NCBI GenBank assembly: GCA_034336665.1
Contig: JAPFBE010000002.1
Location: forward strand, 20,190,906-20,254,905
Direction of reading: 5' to 3'
Length of the DNA: 64,000 bases
From: Luscinia megarhynchos
Lineage: Eukaryota > Chordata > Aves > Passeriformes > Turdidae
The notes under the pieces are model-generated. The model made no database searches, was not told the origin of the DNA, and was given only the letters and a program-made list of their open reading frames with translations. This document shows positions 14,201 through 27,350 of the stretch, in pieces (position 1 is the first letter of the stretch; the number at the start of each line of letters is the position of its first letter). The position numbers were made by a program, and so were the translations under genes.

Positions 14201-14661
14201 CTATTCTTTAAATAGAAGGGGTAGAAAAGTGGTGTGACCCAGCAGGGAATGCAAAGAGCAACAGTTTGAACAGAATCTTCTTTAGTGGCTTGGTAAATTG
14301 ATGAGGTGGGCAGGATTGTGGTGTTTTTAGGAGTGTTTTGCCAAGAGAAGATGACTTTGTAGTTACTATCTCATCTGTAACTGCAGTTATCTGTAATTTT
14401 GGTCAGTGAACACTTCCAGCTAGGAAACACAGTCCCTCCCTGACTGAGCTATTGGAGCCATAACAGCACCTACACCACAGGACAGGTACTTCTTGGCCAT
14501 GGGATAACAGTGGGTATGGATGGGCTAGGAGCCATCTCAGATCACTTTGGACAGCTGCACTTCTAGAGTGTGACCTGTTTAAAAGTTTGCTTAATGTGAA
14601 ATGAATGTCATTGTAGAAATGAGTCTGCACAGTGACTATAAGAGATGCCAGAGTGACATAC
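5209..14661. other. Gene-free unique sequence
   Basis: No supported gene or RNA. Open frames of 159 codons (6179-6658) and 165 codons (10727-11224) show no recognisable domain or codon-use signature and are treated as chance. A T/G-rich low-complexity patch lies at 8860-8912. The interval 10700-11400 is somewhat richer in G+C than its surroundings. It has no canonical promoter or polyadenylation layout that I can see. Confidence 0.5.
8860..8912. repeat. T/G-rich low-complexity tract
   Basis: GTTTG units (TTTGGTTTGGTTTG) pass into long T runs. Read on the opposite strand this is an A-rich tract with CAAAC units, as often left at the tail of an old retroposed copy. No element body was identified beside it. 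Confidence 0.7.
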
Positions 14662-15094
14662 TGTTGTGGTTTAGGAGTGGTATTTCCCAATTTAGTGCTC
14701 CCACTGAGACTCTCCATAACAAGTGTCACTCACATGCTCCCCCTTCCCCTCTGCCTGCTGCTAGGGTGGGATGCAGAGGAGAACTGGAGACACAAAAGGT
14801 AAAGATAATGGGTTAAGATAAGAACACTTCACTGGAGACAGCAATGACATAGGGAAATGAACAGTAACAGCAACAATATTAATGACAGAGGGTACAAGAA
14901 ATTAACAATTCACAATGAAACTCCCCAAAAATTAGACAATACCCAACCGCTCCCTCCACCAGCTATTCCGACTCAGGGAGAACACCTTCCCCTATCCCTG
15001 GAAAATTATGTGAGGTGGTACAGTACAACCTCTGGGTCCTAGCCATGACCCTCCTGGCTACTGCAAAAATGAACCCTGTCCTGGCTGGAACTAG
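14662..15094 (-). mobile_element. Solo LTR remnant of an endogenous retrovirus (passerine ERV type)
   Basis: The block begins TGTTGTGGTTTAG on the + strand. It continues with a GGTAAAGATAATGGGTTAAGATAAG segment and an AACAGTAACAGCAAC A-rich part, and ends near CCTGTCCTGGCTGGAACTAG. This order resembles the reverse complement of common passerine LTRs, which have a pyrimidine-rich polyadenylation part and a terminal CCTGG motif. No gag, pol or env remnant lies beside it, so it is most likely a solo LTR left by recombination. Boundaries are approximate, and orientation and family are inferred from memory. Confidence 0.6.
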
Positions 15095-18000
15095 GTGAAC
15101 TTGTCTATGTCAGAAGATCAGAAATAAGGTCGAATCAGAAATTTAAATTAAATTTAAATTCTACACAGATGAATGTGCTACAACTTCTTTTTTGTCATTT
15201 CAGAACCTGAGAAATGGCAATTTCCTTGCCAGCAACATAACATTTTGAACTGCCGTTTCCTGGATCTTTTTTGTTCCTTGAGAATTGAATACTTCTTATT
15301 TTGCCCCAGCTCAGACTAAATGTAAATTTTCATAAGGACAAACCATTCTTATTTTTGCTTAGCCCTACTTGTAAAGGACTGTTAGCCCAACTATGCTTTA
15401 AAGGCCATTTAAAGGCTTCATCTTATCAAATCCATAAAAATTTCTAGCTCCTGCAAATGAAGAATTTATTTATTCCAGGTAGCACTGACATTTGGAACAT
15501 GATCTAAATTTCTCCACTTCCCAAAATCCCACTGTACTAGGAAGTAAAATACCTGCTCACAGGTTATCTCATAATCGACATAGAGACCCAAAGGTGTGGA
15601 TTCAGCTACTTGGTTCTATGTATTACACTATTCAATATTAAACAGAGTGCCCAGCCCATTCTCTTCAGAGATGTCATTGCCTTCTCTCAGGTTGCACTCG
15701 GATACCTGGTTGAAAGAAGTGAGGGTGCCCTAACCAGCTTGGCACAACTTTCAGTGGACTTTGAGCTGAAAGTAGCTGAACCAACTGAGCTACAGACAAA
15801 CAATCATCCTGCTAAGACTGCCCAAAGCCATGTCCAGCTAGAAACACTTGTTGCATTCACATTTACTGCTGTCAGCACTGGCTGCTCCAGAGTGTGTGTA
15901 GAAATGCATCAGGAGCCAATGTTAGCTTACACTGCTTTATGTGCCCCAAATATTATGGTACAAATTCACTCATGACACAATGGTTTTGTTTACATAGTAG
16001 TAAAGGTAATTAAAATCATCAGACATAGGGCAAGAACATATATCCAAAAAGGACTAAAGTGCCCAAAGTTCCACCCACATTCAGGTGGATCCATAACCCC
16101 CAATTCAGCTGCTGCCTGTATTGTACAGGTGCCTCCAACAGGAACCTTCAGTTTCCAGGATACCTAAAGCTCTGCTTTTCCCCGTGCCACAAGGCACTGC
16201 AGCCTCACCAGCACTGAGTATCTCCCATCTACCTAAGCAAAATCCAAAAATGGGTCATCCTTCTGTTCCTCTTTCCTCACTGCTTTGATCCATCAAGGGT
16301 CTGCAGTGAGTCCCTCCACACCAGGCACCACACAACACACAGCATCAGCTATTGTTTTCTTTCTGGATACAGCCACCATATCATTCTTAGTTCAATTGTC
16401 AGATCACCCTGCCACCATGCCAGTCACTTGCCTGCCACCACCACGCCCTAGAGAGTTCAAATGCACATTAAGCATCTGCCTTGAAAGCCCCCCAGCCTCT
16501 GAAGTATATGCTAATTCCTTTTTTCTCACTGAAGTTGTTTCACTTGGAAGGGAAAAGTCCTTGTTTTTTTCTTAGCAGGGAGAAGAATATTTTGAACTCG
16601 TGTTCCTACTTCATGCACAGCAAAGTCGTTTTGATTGAAAGGGCCCTTGGAGAGAGAAGTCACTGTGCTCCTTGGAAGCACCGTCTTATTTTTGGTTTCT
16701 AGCCTAGTTCACTTTCAGTTCTCTTTCATCCCACAGCAGGGTCAGTATCTACGCTGCAGAGAGCAGATAGACACACTATTTAGGAAACTCTCTGGGAGGT
16801 GAGTTTGAGTTCCCTCAGGCAAAAGCAATAACTCAGAGAGATTTCCCACAACCTGGGGGAGTGCTTTAATCACTAGGCTCCTGTTCAAAAGGCCACCCCC
16901 ACCTACTCTTCTGCCATGTTTTAGAAGGAGAGAGAGACAAGCTCTGTTTTTGGAATAAAGGGTGTAACAGGTAGCTACGTGCTGGTGAAGATCCCACAGT
17001 ATCCTCAGCATTTCCTAATAGAAAGCTGAGCACTTGATCCTGATGCACCTCGCTCTTCCCACATACCTGTATGGGGCCAAGGCACTTAAGAGAGGTGTCT
17101 GCTTACCTTGGGCCAGCCACATAAAAGCTCAGCAATATAACACTCAGTGTTGCAGCATCAAAGTCCCACTTTGGATCGAGCCTGAGGCTGCTACCAGAGG
17201 TAATTTATAATGTCAGGATTTAAAACCGTATGTGATGCTCATTACTGTAACAACTGACTCTAGCCTAACAAAAGCAGCAATGCCACAATAGTTATTGTTA
17301 AGCAATTTAATTGATCCAGACATTTATGCAGAGCCATTTACCTGTCGGGGCTCTAGGCAGAGGCTAGGCTACCCTTCTTTTCATTCCCACATTAGATGAC
17401 TTATAATTTCTTAACCCAACCTGAAGGGATGTCCTCAGGTTTCAGGGCCTTCAGCAACTGTTCTGGTTGCTCACCTCCAAAACTGACTCTGCATGTATAT
17501 TGGTATATTGTGCTAGTCACCACAGATGACACCCTTTATTTTTGGCTGCAAACACTTTACCTTAATTGTGTATGCAAGTCATTGGTCTGTGAGGTTCACC
17601 TTACTTCACCTCCAAAGACTTAGTGAGGTAACACTGCACAGTGAGCTGCAAAGATTTTTTTTCAAGGTACTGAGAAATAGTACAGTCTTCTGCCTTCTTG
17701 TTTCTTGTAGGTCCCAAAGATCTGTGAGCAAAACCAGTGAATTGACAAGACTGACAGGGACCACTAACAATAATCACCACTAAAGTTGTTAAACCTGCAC
17801 TTTCCTCAGGAGAAATAGATGACAAACAGTAGACTGGTCTATGGGCCAGGTAGGAAAACCTCTTGACCTTCTCAAACTCAAATAAAATTTAGTTTTCACA
17901 AAGTAATTCAAATCTCTAAATTTGCTTCCTAATATAGTCCCTCAAACTACCTACCAGTAACCTCCATGAGAGTCAATATGGAGAGTGGGCATGCAGCACC

Positions 18001-21000
18001 AGGAAAGCTTGCTGCATTTGCAGGTAGAAATCTGGCTGAGATAGAGGTCTTAGTCTGCCTAACACTGATTTTGCAAACACTCATCCCTGCTGTACATAAT
18101 AGAGAATAGCCACTGAATGCATTACTCATGTGAGCTAGCTAGATGAATTAACAAATTTTAAAAATGTAGGTACAAATTATAAGCTAGTGACTTCAGAAGA
18201 GACTCAAAGTGTGCAACAAAAGTCTTGATTGCTTGACCTATGCATGGAGCAAGTGGTAGCAGCAAGCAAGCAAGCAGCAGGCACTGCTGCACATCCTGAC
18301 AGTTGAAAAAGCTCACACATTTATTTGATTCCACTTATTTTCCCCTTCTGGGCAGCACGGGATTCTACACATGTACTTCACTTGTATATGGAAATAATAA
18401 AAAGAGAATGTCTAATGTGGTAATATTTATCAAATAATCTCTCTGAAGCTAAGAAGCATGTATGAAATATTCTAACATCAGTTGAAGTTCTGTTGTGCAA
18501 GTACCTACCACCTTACCAGGAGTAAATAAATATCTTTAGATCATTCTTCATATATGGGCTATTAATGTCTCATGAAGCAACTTGCACTTTTTTTTCTTCT
18601 AAAATGGAACAGAGCTTCTATGTAGTTTTGTGGCTAAGGGAAAACTAATCTCTTTTGATGACCTAGTTAAATTGTATTAGTATCTTCCTACATTTCTATG
18701 TTCTTTCTTGCTTTTAATAGCTGCTGGCACAGACATACTAATCAAAAACTACATATAGCTGAAAATCTGAAGTCATTTCCTCCCCTTGTCTGTTGATGTA
18801 GTGGCAGAAGAACAGATGGTTGAAATTAAAGATCTGCTTAGAGATGTAGCAGAGCATATTAGAAAGGAAAGCAGACAGCATTTCTTTTTGAAAAAAAACC
18901 TCTCCTCTGAGCAAACCAATGAACAAACCTAGGTTACCAAGGAATTTCTTCCTCTAAGAAATTAAATCCAAGTTAGTGCCCACCAAAACCAAGCCAGGCA
19001 TTTGACTCATGGGTAGAGAATCGTGCTTTCCCTCCCCCTGTCAGGATCAGGTCATCGCTATTTTTAGAAAAATAAGTCTAAAACAAACAAATAATTTCCT
19101 TCCAGTAGCTATACTGAATCAAGAACACCCATGCTGTAAATCACTTAATGTCAACCAGATTTATAGTTGGGGTGAGTCGGATCCAGAATGTTTCATTCCC
19201 ATGTTCCAACAAAATAAGCCATATGCAAAGATGCATTGGTGGAAAGGATGGTGAGCAAAAAAGCCCCTTCCAGCCCTGCTGACTGATACAACATTCATCC
19301 TATTGTTAGCAATGACATATCTGAGGAGAAAAACAAAGACACATTACATGTGTTATTCGGGAAAGCATGAGATCCTGCATGAGATGGACAAATTCATAAT
19401 TCCCCTGCCTCTTCTCTCTTGCATCTCCACATGAGGTGTCTCCTTTCATCCTTTTATTTAGCTCTGGTGCCAGCTCTTGAACTTTCTTCACAATTATAGC
19501 TACTCCAGTTGATTCTAATTCAAAAGAATATCCTGGTTATACCTCTCATGGAAATGTGACAAATTTATCCTGTTTGATACATCTTTTTAAATTGATGCTA
19601 AAGATTGTACATATAGAATTCAGTGTACCAATTTAAAAGCACAAGAAGTTCAACAAAGAAATTATGCTTTCTCACTTTGCATTCCCTTACAATTACTAAA
19701 TTACATTTTTAAATTTTATAAAAATCTGGCTTAATTTTGATTAAATCTCCTTTCCTCCTTTATCCTTCTCTCTTTCAGCCTCAGACAGGAGCACAAACCA
19801 ATTTGCTTCAGCCCTCCTCTACAGGCACTTTAACAGGTAATTTTTGCAGTGCTCCTGAAGTTAGGATGTATGTCAAGCTGATGAAAGAACATGCTAAAGG
19901 AACAAATGAATACTTGTACAACAGAACCCAGGTCAGTGACAGTAAGCACTAAGGAAGGAGAAAGGGAAGTCTGGCCATCTTCCACATAAAATTTTTGAGA
20001 CTGCTTATGAAACAATTATTCCATGTGCTCAGTTTCACCATTTGAGCCCCCAAGCCCAACACACTGGATTGAGAGTCATGACTTTTGGCAGCTCTGGTAG
20101 TTCTGATAACTCCACAGGTAGGTGGGTGGTACAAGCCACTTGCAGCACCTCCCATGGTTTTTTTGCTCAAGACAGTGTATGGGACACAGAAGTAAATAAA
20201 ATACAAATTTTCCATAGGGACTTGAGTGTGTGAAGTCATGAGATTGGCCATTGATTTCTGTGGAACAGCAGCAGGGCCAACTCAATTTATTATATTTGCA
20301 AATACCTGCCAGTCCTCCTTGGTTAAGGAAAAGATGCCAGACTCAAAAGTGTATGGGAAACTAAATCACCTTGATAGTGATAAGTGCTGAGTGCCTAATA
20401 CCTGACATGGGCCTGATTCACTCAGGCTATTCAAAGCAGAGCAACAGTCAAGGAAGAGCTGGGGCTGCACAGAGGGTTGAGACTCCAAGCACACCATGAA
20501 GCTCAGGGCTGACTGCTAAAGCTTATGCTCATTAAAATTATTTAGAATACTTACAACTATCTCAGAGACAGAGCAGGTGATTGGTCAAAAAAATAAATTC
20601 ATTGCCTGAGACAATAACCAAAGAGACTTTTCTGCCTGCAGGATAATCACATTAAAACCATGCAGAGGAGTTGAAACTGTACTCAAAAGGCAAAAGAGAT
20701 ACTGCAAAGGTATTCACTCAGAACATATGAACCGTTCACAGTTCCAGGTTTTGCAAGCTTCTGAGTAATGTTTGTGTCTGCAAAACTTGTTTGACTACAA
20801 TAGAACTTATTTTTGTAACTTAATCCTGTATTTTTTGCAAAGGTGGTTCAATTAAAAGGGGAAGAATCAACATTTTTCTACATGAATGAAAGACATCAAA
20901 GCAAATAAAATGAAATGTTCTACCTCTGTACCTCCAGAAGCTAATCTTCCACAGAAAATGGTACTCTTTGAAGATCTGACACACTCCTTTTTCTCATAGA

Positions 21001-24000
21001 CCTTCCCCATTATCTGTGTTTGCTCCTTTTTCATATATTTTCTTTTTTTTTTTTTCCCTGCTTGCTGCCTTTTTGAAAACACTTCTTCATTCCTCTTGGA
21101 ACACAAATCAGTGGTGCACTGCCTCAAAACCAGTAGTGTTCAATGTCTGTCAAATCATTGCTCCTAAAAACCAGTACCACTATTACACATTTCATACCAG
21201 CAGAAGGATTTAGCCTGCTGCATCAAGATCAGGTAATTCCAAAAGGAAATGGAAAGGAAGATGTTTCTCTCAGAGACCTAAGCTATTCCATAGCACAAGC
21301 CATAGTAGACTGTGAAATCTTCACCAGAGATTTCTCATCACCCTCATGCAGAAGGACTCTGCCTGCCATTAGCCCAGGAGACCAGACTCCACCATCGTGC
21401 TCAGTCCGTTTTCAAACCGGTAATTTAAGGATTTCTCGGAGTGCTGTATTTTTCCAAGAGGAACTCGTGTTCACAATGGCCACCTCATGGTCTTTCTCCA
21501 CAGCTGCCCTCTGCTCTTCACTTGCTGATCTGTTGCCCTTTGTCTTTTGTTTCTATTGTAAAATCTTTGAGAGAAGGACTGACTTCCACTGTTTTTCTAC
21601 TGTGCATAGCACAAGCCATTGGAGCAAACTGCAGTAATAAAGGCAAGGAGTAGAGAGACACTCTTTGGGAGCTTTCCAAAGCTCTCTGTGAGGTTTTATT
21701 CTGATCTCACAGATGGGAATCCACCAGTGGGTGCATTACAACCAAATAGGCATCTAATACATGGCACAATGTAACACAAAACCACTGCATGAAACAGGTG
21801 GGAACAGTAGAGGCACCCCAAAAGTCCATTCCCTACCTCCCCATCACATGAAATTGAAACTGAAATTTAGCCAGAGCTGGATCCCTTGCAGGCTGAAAAG
21901 CCACAGTTAAGGCTGTATTAATATTATTTTATTAATCCTAACCATGAAGGAAACTTCCTGAGTTTTATTCAGTTGTAGAGCACCACGTTGAAAACTTCTC
22001 ATAACCTCCCTACCATGAACAATAAAATGCATTAAAGACAAAATAGCAAAAATGAATAGGATTGAGAGAATCAGGCTTAATGGTTCCTCATGTGAATTCA
22101 TGTCAGCCTTGCTTGCATGTCAGCATGCTGCAGTGACATGATAGCTGATTTTCCCAAGGACCTCTGCCTCATTCAGCACCCAGAATTGCCAGCCCAACCT
22201 CTTAGAACAATACTAAAGGAGCAGTCACAGATAGATACACAGGCTTCTCTGTCATATTTGTCATTAGAGCATCTAAGAGAAGAAAAGAAAAAAAAAGCAG
22301 CAATGAAATGTCCATGGATTTATAACCAAAGTTCCTTTCCTTTGAGAAAGGAAGAGTTGTCCTATATCCATCATGTAAATCAGAGCTGGAATACTGGTGC
22401 ATCTGAAAATTGCCCCCTAATGTTTCATTCCCTGCTCATAAACACTTTTTTCCATGTTTTTGCAAGGTTTCCTACATTTAAATCTTATCTGCTACTGACT
22501 TATGGACTACTCCAGGGCAGCACTCAATTCCATGGACCTCTACACACCTTGTCTCATGTGATGGACACTCACTAGAAGAGAACAGCCTGCAGTCATGGGC
22601 TTAGAGATGACTTCAGAACACACACATGCCATGGCACTGCTGTAGCACTGCACTGATAACCCCTACTCAAACATGCCCTGACTCCTCAGCTCTTAACTTT
22701 GCAACCCTCCATCCTTTCAACACAACTTTTATTCTTTTGGTACATTCCTCTCCTTGTGCAGGCTGTGCTTCTGGAGACATAATAGAAACTTCAATACTTT
22801 TACATCACAGATCTGTTCTGTTTCCACAGCCTGCAGCTCCAATCTTCCCAATTTTAGCAGGGAATTATGGATAACTGGTAGCTGGTTGCTGTATTTGGTA
22901 TGAGCTGATCACAGCATCTCGCTGCAGGCATGTTATACAGCTACTGAAGGACAACAGAGAGCTATGACAAGTTTGGTTCAGTCAAATTTTTAACTTTTCT
23001 TTCCCTTTTTTGTTCTTCAAGCTTTCTAACCTTCATGTCCAACTGCAGGTTGTCTTCATCCTTATTCTTGTATGTGGTCTTTTTACAAGATCAATTAAGC
23101 ATGTATGTCTCAGACCAGGCCAACTTTCCAAGTTAAGATTCAAGTCTTTGCCCAAAAGCAGTGAATTTTCCTCCTTACTTCATTCTCAGAAATAGTTGAA
23201 TCTTTTTTTTTTTACTAAATATTAGAAAAATTGCAACAAAAATCTATCTTAGCCAAAGAGCTGGCACAGAAAATCTAAGTCTCAGTGGTTTAAACTTTGG
23301 CAATCTTATCAGCAATCGCAACAAAAATCATACAATGAATAAAGTTAGTCAGTCTTAATTATCTGTGTCATTACCAGGTCTGCCTGTAATAACATGGTAG
23401 CTCAGTCTCCTGGCCTCTTCTAGATGACACCTGACTTACAATTCTGTGGGAATTTTTAATGTGTTACTATATGTTTATGTCTATCTGTCATCATTTCATT
23501 ATGAGATTAAAATTATATCCCCATTTATACTTCCATCATAATGGCCTGAGAATATCCATTGTTGTTGCTGCAAATTGTAAATCGTGCAAAGAAAAAAAAA
23601 GACCAATTATCAAACTGAAATTGCTCTTAAAGAAGGATCCCATTTTGTCACATAGGTGAGTACAGTCTTCAAATATTTCCACTGTTTACATATCTGTGTG
23701 TAATGCAGCAATTTCAGGGGTACAAGTGAGATTTGTTAGTCATCACCCCATGAAACACTCAGGTAATGATGATTGTGAAGAAACAAAGCTCTTATCCCAT
23801 CTACACATTGAGCATGAAAGCAAAGGAAAATTGAATTCCCTGACAAAGCTCCCAAGGGAAGCCTGTGGCAGAGCAGAGACTCTGAAGTCCTGTATTAGCT
23901 CCTTAAGTATCCACCAGCCTTTTATTCCACCTCTATGTGTAAGCTTCAGACCTTATTTAAAAATTTTTTATTTTATAATCGATTTTCAAAAAGTCTAGAC

Positions 24001-24849
24001 AAAAGCTAAAAATATATGTTTTAACTTTACAGAAAGGTTAGGGGGGAAAAAGAGAGAAAAACACATTTGAAATGCTCTAATCTTATATCAAAACCTGTCT
24101 TTTGGAAAAATACGGCTGTTTCTGCTGATTTTTAGCAAAATATAATAAATTGGTTCATCTCAGCCCCAGAGTGAAGTTGTTTTAGAGAGGCTAAAACAGT
24201 AACAAAACAGTCAATTCTTACATTTAGCACTAAATCACTTAATTATATAGGGTAACACTATGACATTACTGATGTTTAATGTTGAATTCAACTCCATTCT
24301 GCCATAGGAGTGGAAACATACACACATCACCTTTCCTGGAATGCTTTTGCATCCCTTTGGATAATTCTATTTCATCATGTTCAGAGCAATTTGAAAAGCT
24401 AGCAGTGCTGCTACAGAAACTGAGGTTAAAACTAAGCTCCCTTCTCCTTTTGCATGCAGAGAATTGCAAGACAAACTGTTTCATTATTTCAAAAACTAAA
24501 CAAAGCAACAAATCTCTTAATTTTAAAAAGTTATTTTAATCTCTGAAGAAACCGAGAGTTTGGCATTTCCCAATCGTTTATTTAAAGGACAAGTTCTGCA
24601 GCAAGCTTTTCTTTTGTCTCTGTCATTTCATCACATTTGGAGCTTCCTGCAAATGCATTTTGTATACACAACTCATAGTGAATACATCTTTAGCACACAT
24701 TCAAGTCCTCTCCACCCACACCTCATTAAAAAAGAAAAAAAAAAAAACCAGAAATAAAATTTGAAAGGTGTAAGTATGATACCAAACAACTGAAACATTA
24801 ATGCAAACACTGCAAGGACTTTTATGGCCACAGGACCATTATTCTTTTT
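15095..24849. other. Gene-free stretch between two LTR remnants
   Basis: No supported gene. It includes a faint old SINE-like patch (listed separately), T-rich runs at 21040-21056 and 23203-23213, and otherwise unique AT-rich sequence. The longest open frame (21143-21637, 164 codons) has no recognisable features. No retroviral coding sequence was found in this interval, which argues against the two flanking LTRs being the ends of one provirus. Their opposite orientation says the same. Confidence 0.5.
16790..16930 (-). mobile_element. Possible ancient tRNA-derived SINE relic
   Basis: The stretch reading TTTCCCACAACCTGGGGGAGTGCTTTAATCACTAGGCTCC resembles the inverted tRNA-like head of old amniote SINEs, where a phrase of the type CCCACCTCCCAGG...GTGCTCTAACCACTAGGCT recurs. 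The copy is heavily diverged and no tail could be defined. The call rests on one resemblance and is tentative. Confidence 0.33.
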
Positions 24850-25343
24850 AGGATCCATTCTGGCTGGGATGGAGTTAATTTCCTTCCCAGCTACTCCTGT
24901 GCCATGCTCTTGCACCTGCACCAGTGTGTCTGCAGTGCTTACAGCATCAAAGCTTTCTCTCTCCCCCACAAAGCAGGTGGGCAGAAGGTTGGGAGGGGGT
25001 GTAGACAGGACACCAAATGAACAGAGGGATATTCCCTACATCTAACACTGTGGTCAGCATGTAAAAGTTTTGGGAAAAGGAGGAGGAAGGGGGTCTTTGG
25101 CTACCACAGCATTCACCTTCTCAAGCAACTCTTGTGCTGAGATCCTGCTTCCCAGGAAGAAAGTAGATGGGAAGCAATGAATTAATTCCCTGTCTCCTTT
25201 GATTGCACACTCAGCTTTTGCTTTTATCATTGGCTCAGTCTACAAGTCTCTTCACCTTCATTCTTCTTCCTATCATACAGGAGAGAGGAATGAGCAAGAG
25301 GCAGGGTGGGTGCTGGGCTGCTGGCCAGGGTGAGCCCTCCACA
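24850..25343 (+). mobile_element. Solo LTR remnant of an endogenous retrovirus (passerine ERV type)
   Basis: The block starts near TTCTGGCTGGGATGGAGTTAATTT. It contains GGGATATTCC, a decayed CAGCATGTAAAAG promoter-like element, GGAGGAGGAAGGGGG, and a C/T-rich 3' part ending near GGTGAGCCCTCCACA. This order matches a common passerine LTR as I remember it, where CAGCATATAAAG provides the TATA box. Length is about 494 bp. Scattered changes, including the TATA to TGTA change, indicate an old copy. No internal retroviral genes flank it and no target-site duplication could be confirmed. Confidence 0.68.
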
Positions 25344-26929
25344 GGTTCCCATGTCATGGGTGTGACATTCTGGCATTTTAGGCCAGGAAAATGCATCCCT
25401 TCAGCACAGCTAAAGCAGAGGCCTGAAGGTGATATGGAGTTATTTCCACATCAGCAGTGCATGATATGGGATGATTTAGAAATTTGAAGAGATTAGCAGC
25501 TCACGCTCACCCCTGTATGTTTTTCAAGATAAACAGAACAGTTGACAGCTGCTGTGCAGCACTGTGCCCATTTTGCTGTCTCCCAAAGAAAAACAGGAGA
25601 AGCCTTTTGCCCTACAAACACATTATCTTCCCTTTTTTTCTTATCCATTAGAGCTGACCAGAGAATTGTTTTCCTTACAGGAAATCTTTCCAAAAAACTC
25701 CCAACTTATATCTGAATACTAAAGCTTTTGATTTATTGACTTGTAGCTTTATGGTTATACTTCCTGGTACCTGTATGCATCCTCCTTTATCAATGAGACT
25801 GGCTGGCCAGGCTCCCTCTCTGGTAACACCTCATGGTCTCACTCTCTGTTGGCACACAGCAGCTCATCATAAGGCAGAGACATTTGTCCAAAAACTTGAA
25901 CTCCAATATATAATAGAGCACACTGAAGTACCTGCCCTGTAGGTCCTGAGGACTATGACATAACATTTTCCATGTTCAGTTGATTTGTTGTTATCTGAAA
26001 ATGAAAACTCTATTTCTATTAAAACTTTTTTTTCCCAGTAAATTTTCAATTCTTTCTGTTTTAATCAAAACCTAACTTATCACATTTTTCTTCCTCTCCT
26101 TACCCCTAATATCACAATAAAAAAAGATGTGAAGGTAAGTTTCTAAGGCTGCTTAGTTTCAGGTTCTGTGTTTCCTTTATTTGCTGGCACTAAGCATTAA
26201 TTTGATGGTTCTATGCACTTCACACAAGTTCCTAGTAGCCCTTGCAAGTAGCATTTTATGCACAACATATGGCCAGTATCTAGTCAATCTCTCCTCCACC
26301 AGTTTCAATCAAATCCTTATCTGTTTTCTTACAAGGAAAAAGAAAATCCCTTAAATTACACCACATGGAGATGATCTAGACAAAACTGGCTGAGCTACAA
26401 CATACTGAGACTAACCCAAACCACATCTTCTGTGCTGTGCCAGGCACCACCCTGTGATACTCCTCTTTTACCAGCCCCTACAGACAGCTGGGTGTATCAG
26501 AGAGAGAGGTCTGTGTGGACTGCCATCCTGTAGCATGATGATCAAGCCGTCTATAAACATGGCACTGTGTTAGAAATGCACCTTAAAATTTGCACAAATC
26601 ATCAGAAGCCTTTAGCAGTCTTGTTATCTTCTCTGCTGTTTTGCTTTCCCATAAAATAATAGCAAAAACAGCACTAAAACCAATCTAATAAACTTCTTCA
26701 TTTTGCTGCTTCAAGGCAAAAGCATCTGCTCTTACATCCTTCTTCAAAGATACTTACCAACTATTTCCTTCCACTTACAGAAACTCTGCTACTACTCCAG
26801 GCAATCACCATCCTTATTGCTACAAAGTATTCCTAAATATCTATTCTACCATTTAACAAAAGGCAATTAGAGCCTGATATGAACAATGACAGCATAGGAT
26901 AATACCAGATAAAACATACTCCAATTAGT
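25344..26929. other. Gene-free unique sequence
   Basis: No gene, RNA or recognisable repeat. AT-rich, with several T-rich runs. Confidence 0.5.
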
Positions 26930-27350
26930 CCCCACTCTGCCAGAGCTTTTTATATTAAACTCTTTTATAAAATCCCCTCTACTTTTGAAATCCTCCATTC
27001 TTTGGGTTGAACCCCCAATTCATTCAATCTCTTCTTACCATTAGGTTTCACAGATTTTTGATTATCCCCTTGTTCACTTTGGATTCCCTCCAATGAGCTC
27101 ACATCCTATTAGGAAGGCACAGCCCAAAATCAGTTCCAGTGCTCCAGCTGATGCCTTATCAGCATTGAGTGAAGCAGGATTACTTCATGTGTCTTGTCAG
27201 CTGTATTCCTGTTTGCATGTCCCAGGTTGGCAATTATTTTTATTTTTTCCTTTTAAACAACATTCCCAACTCATGTTCACACATGTGATCCCCTACAAGC
27301 TGCAAGGTTTTATTCTGAAGAAGTGTTTCCCAGGTACTTACTTACATCAG
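26930..27350 (-). mobile_element. Ancient CR1/L3-type LINE relic, 3' part
   Basis: On the + strand the phrases TTTGGATTCCCTCCAATGAGCTCACATCC, CCAAAATCAGTTCCAGTGCTCCAGCTGATGCC and GATTACTTCATGTGTCTTG occur in the order expected of an inverted 3' region of old amniote CR1/L3-family LINEs. A matching AACTCATGTTCACACATGTGATCCCCTA segment follows. Divergence is high, and no octamer tail could be fixed at the low-coordinate end. The 179-codon open frame at 27093-27632 runs partly through this relic and is not a gene. A profile search against CR1, L2 and L3 models would confirm or reject it. Confidence 0.55.

Noticed and set aside
21143..21637. A 164-codon open frame
   Set aside because: No family resemblance and an overlapping alternative frame in the same stretch.
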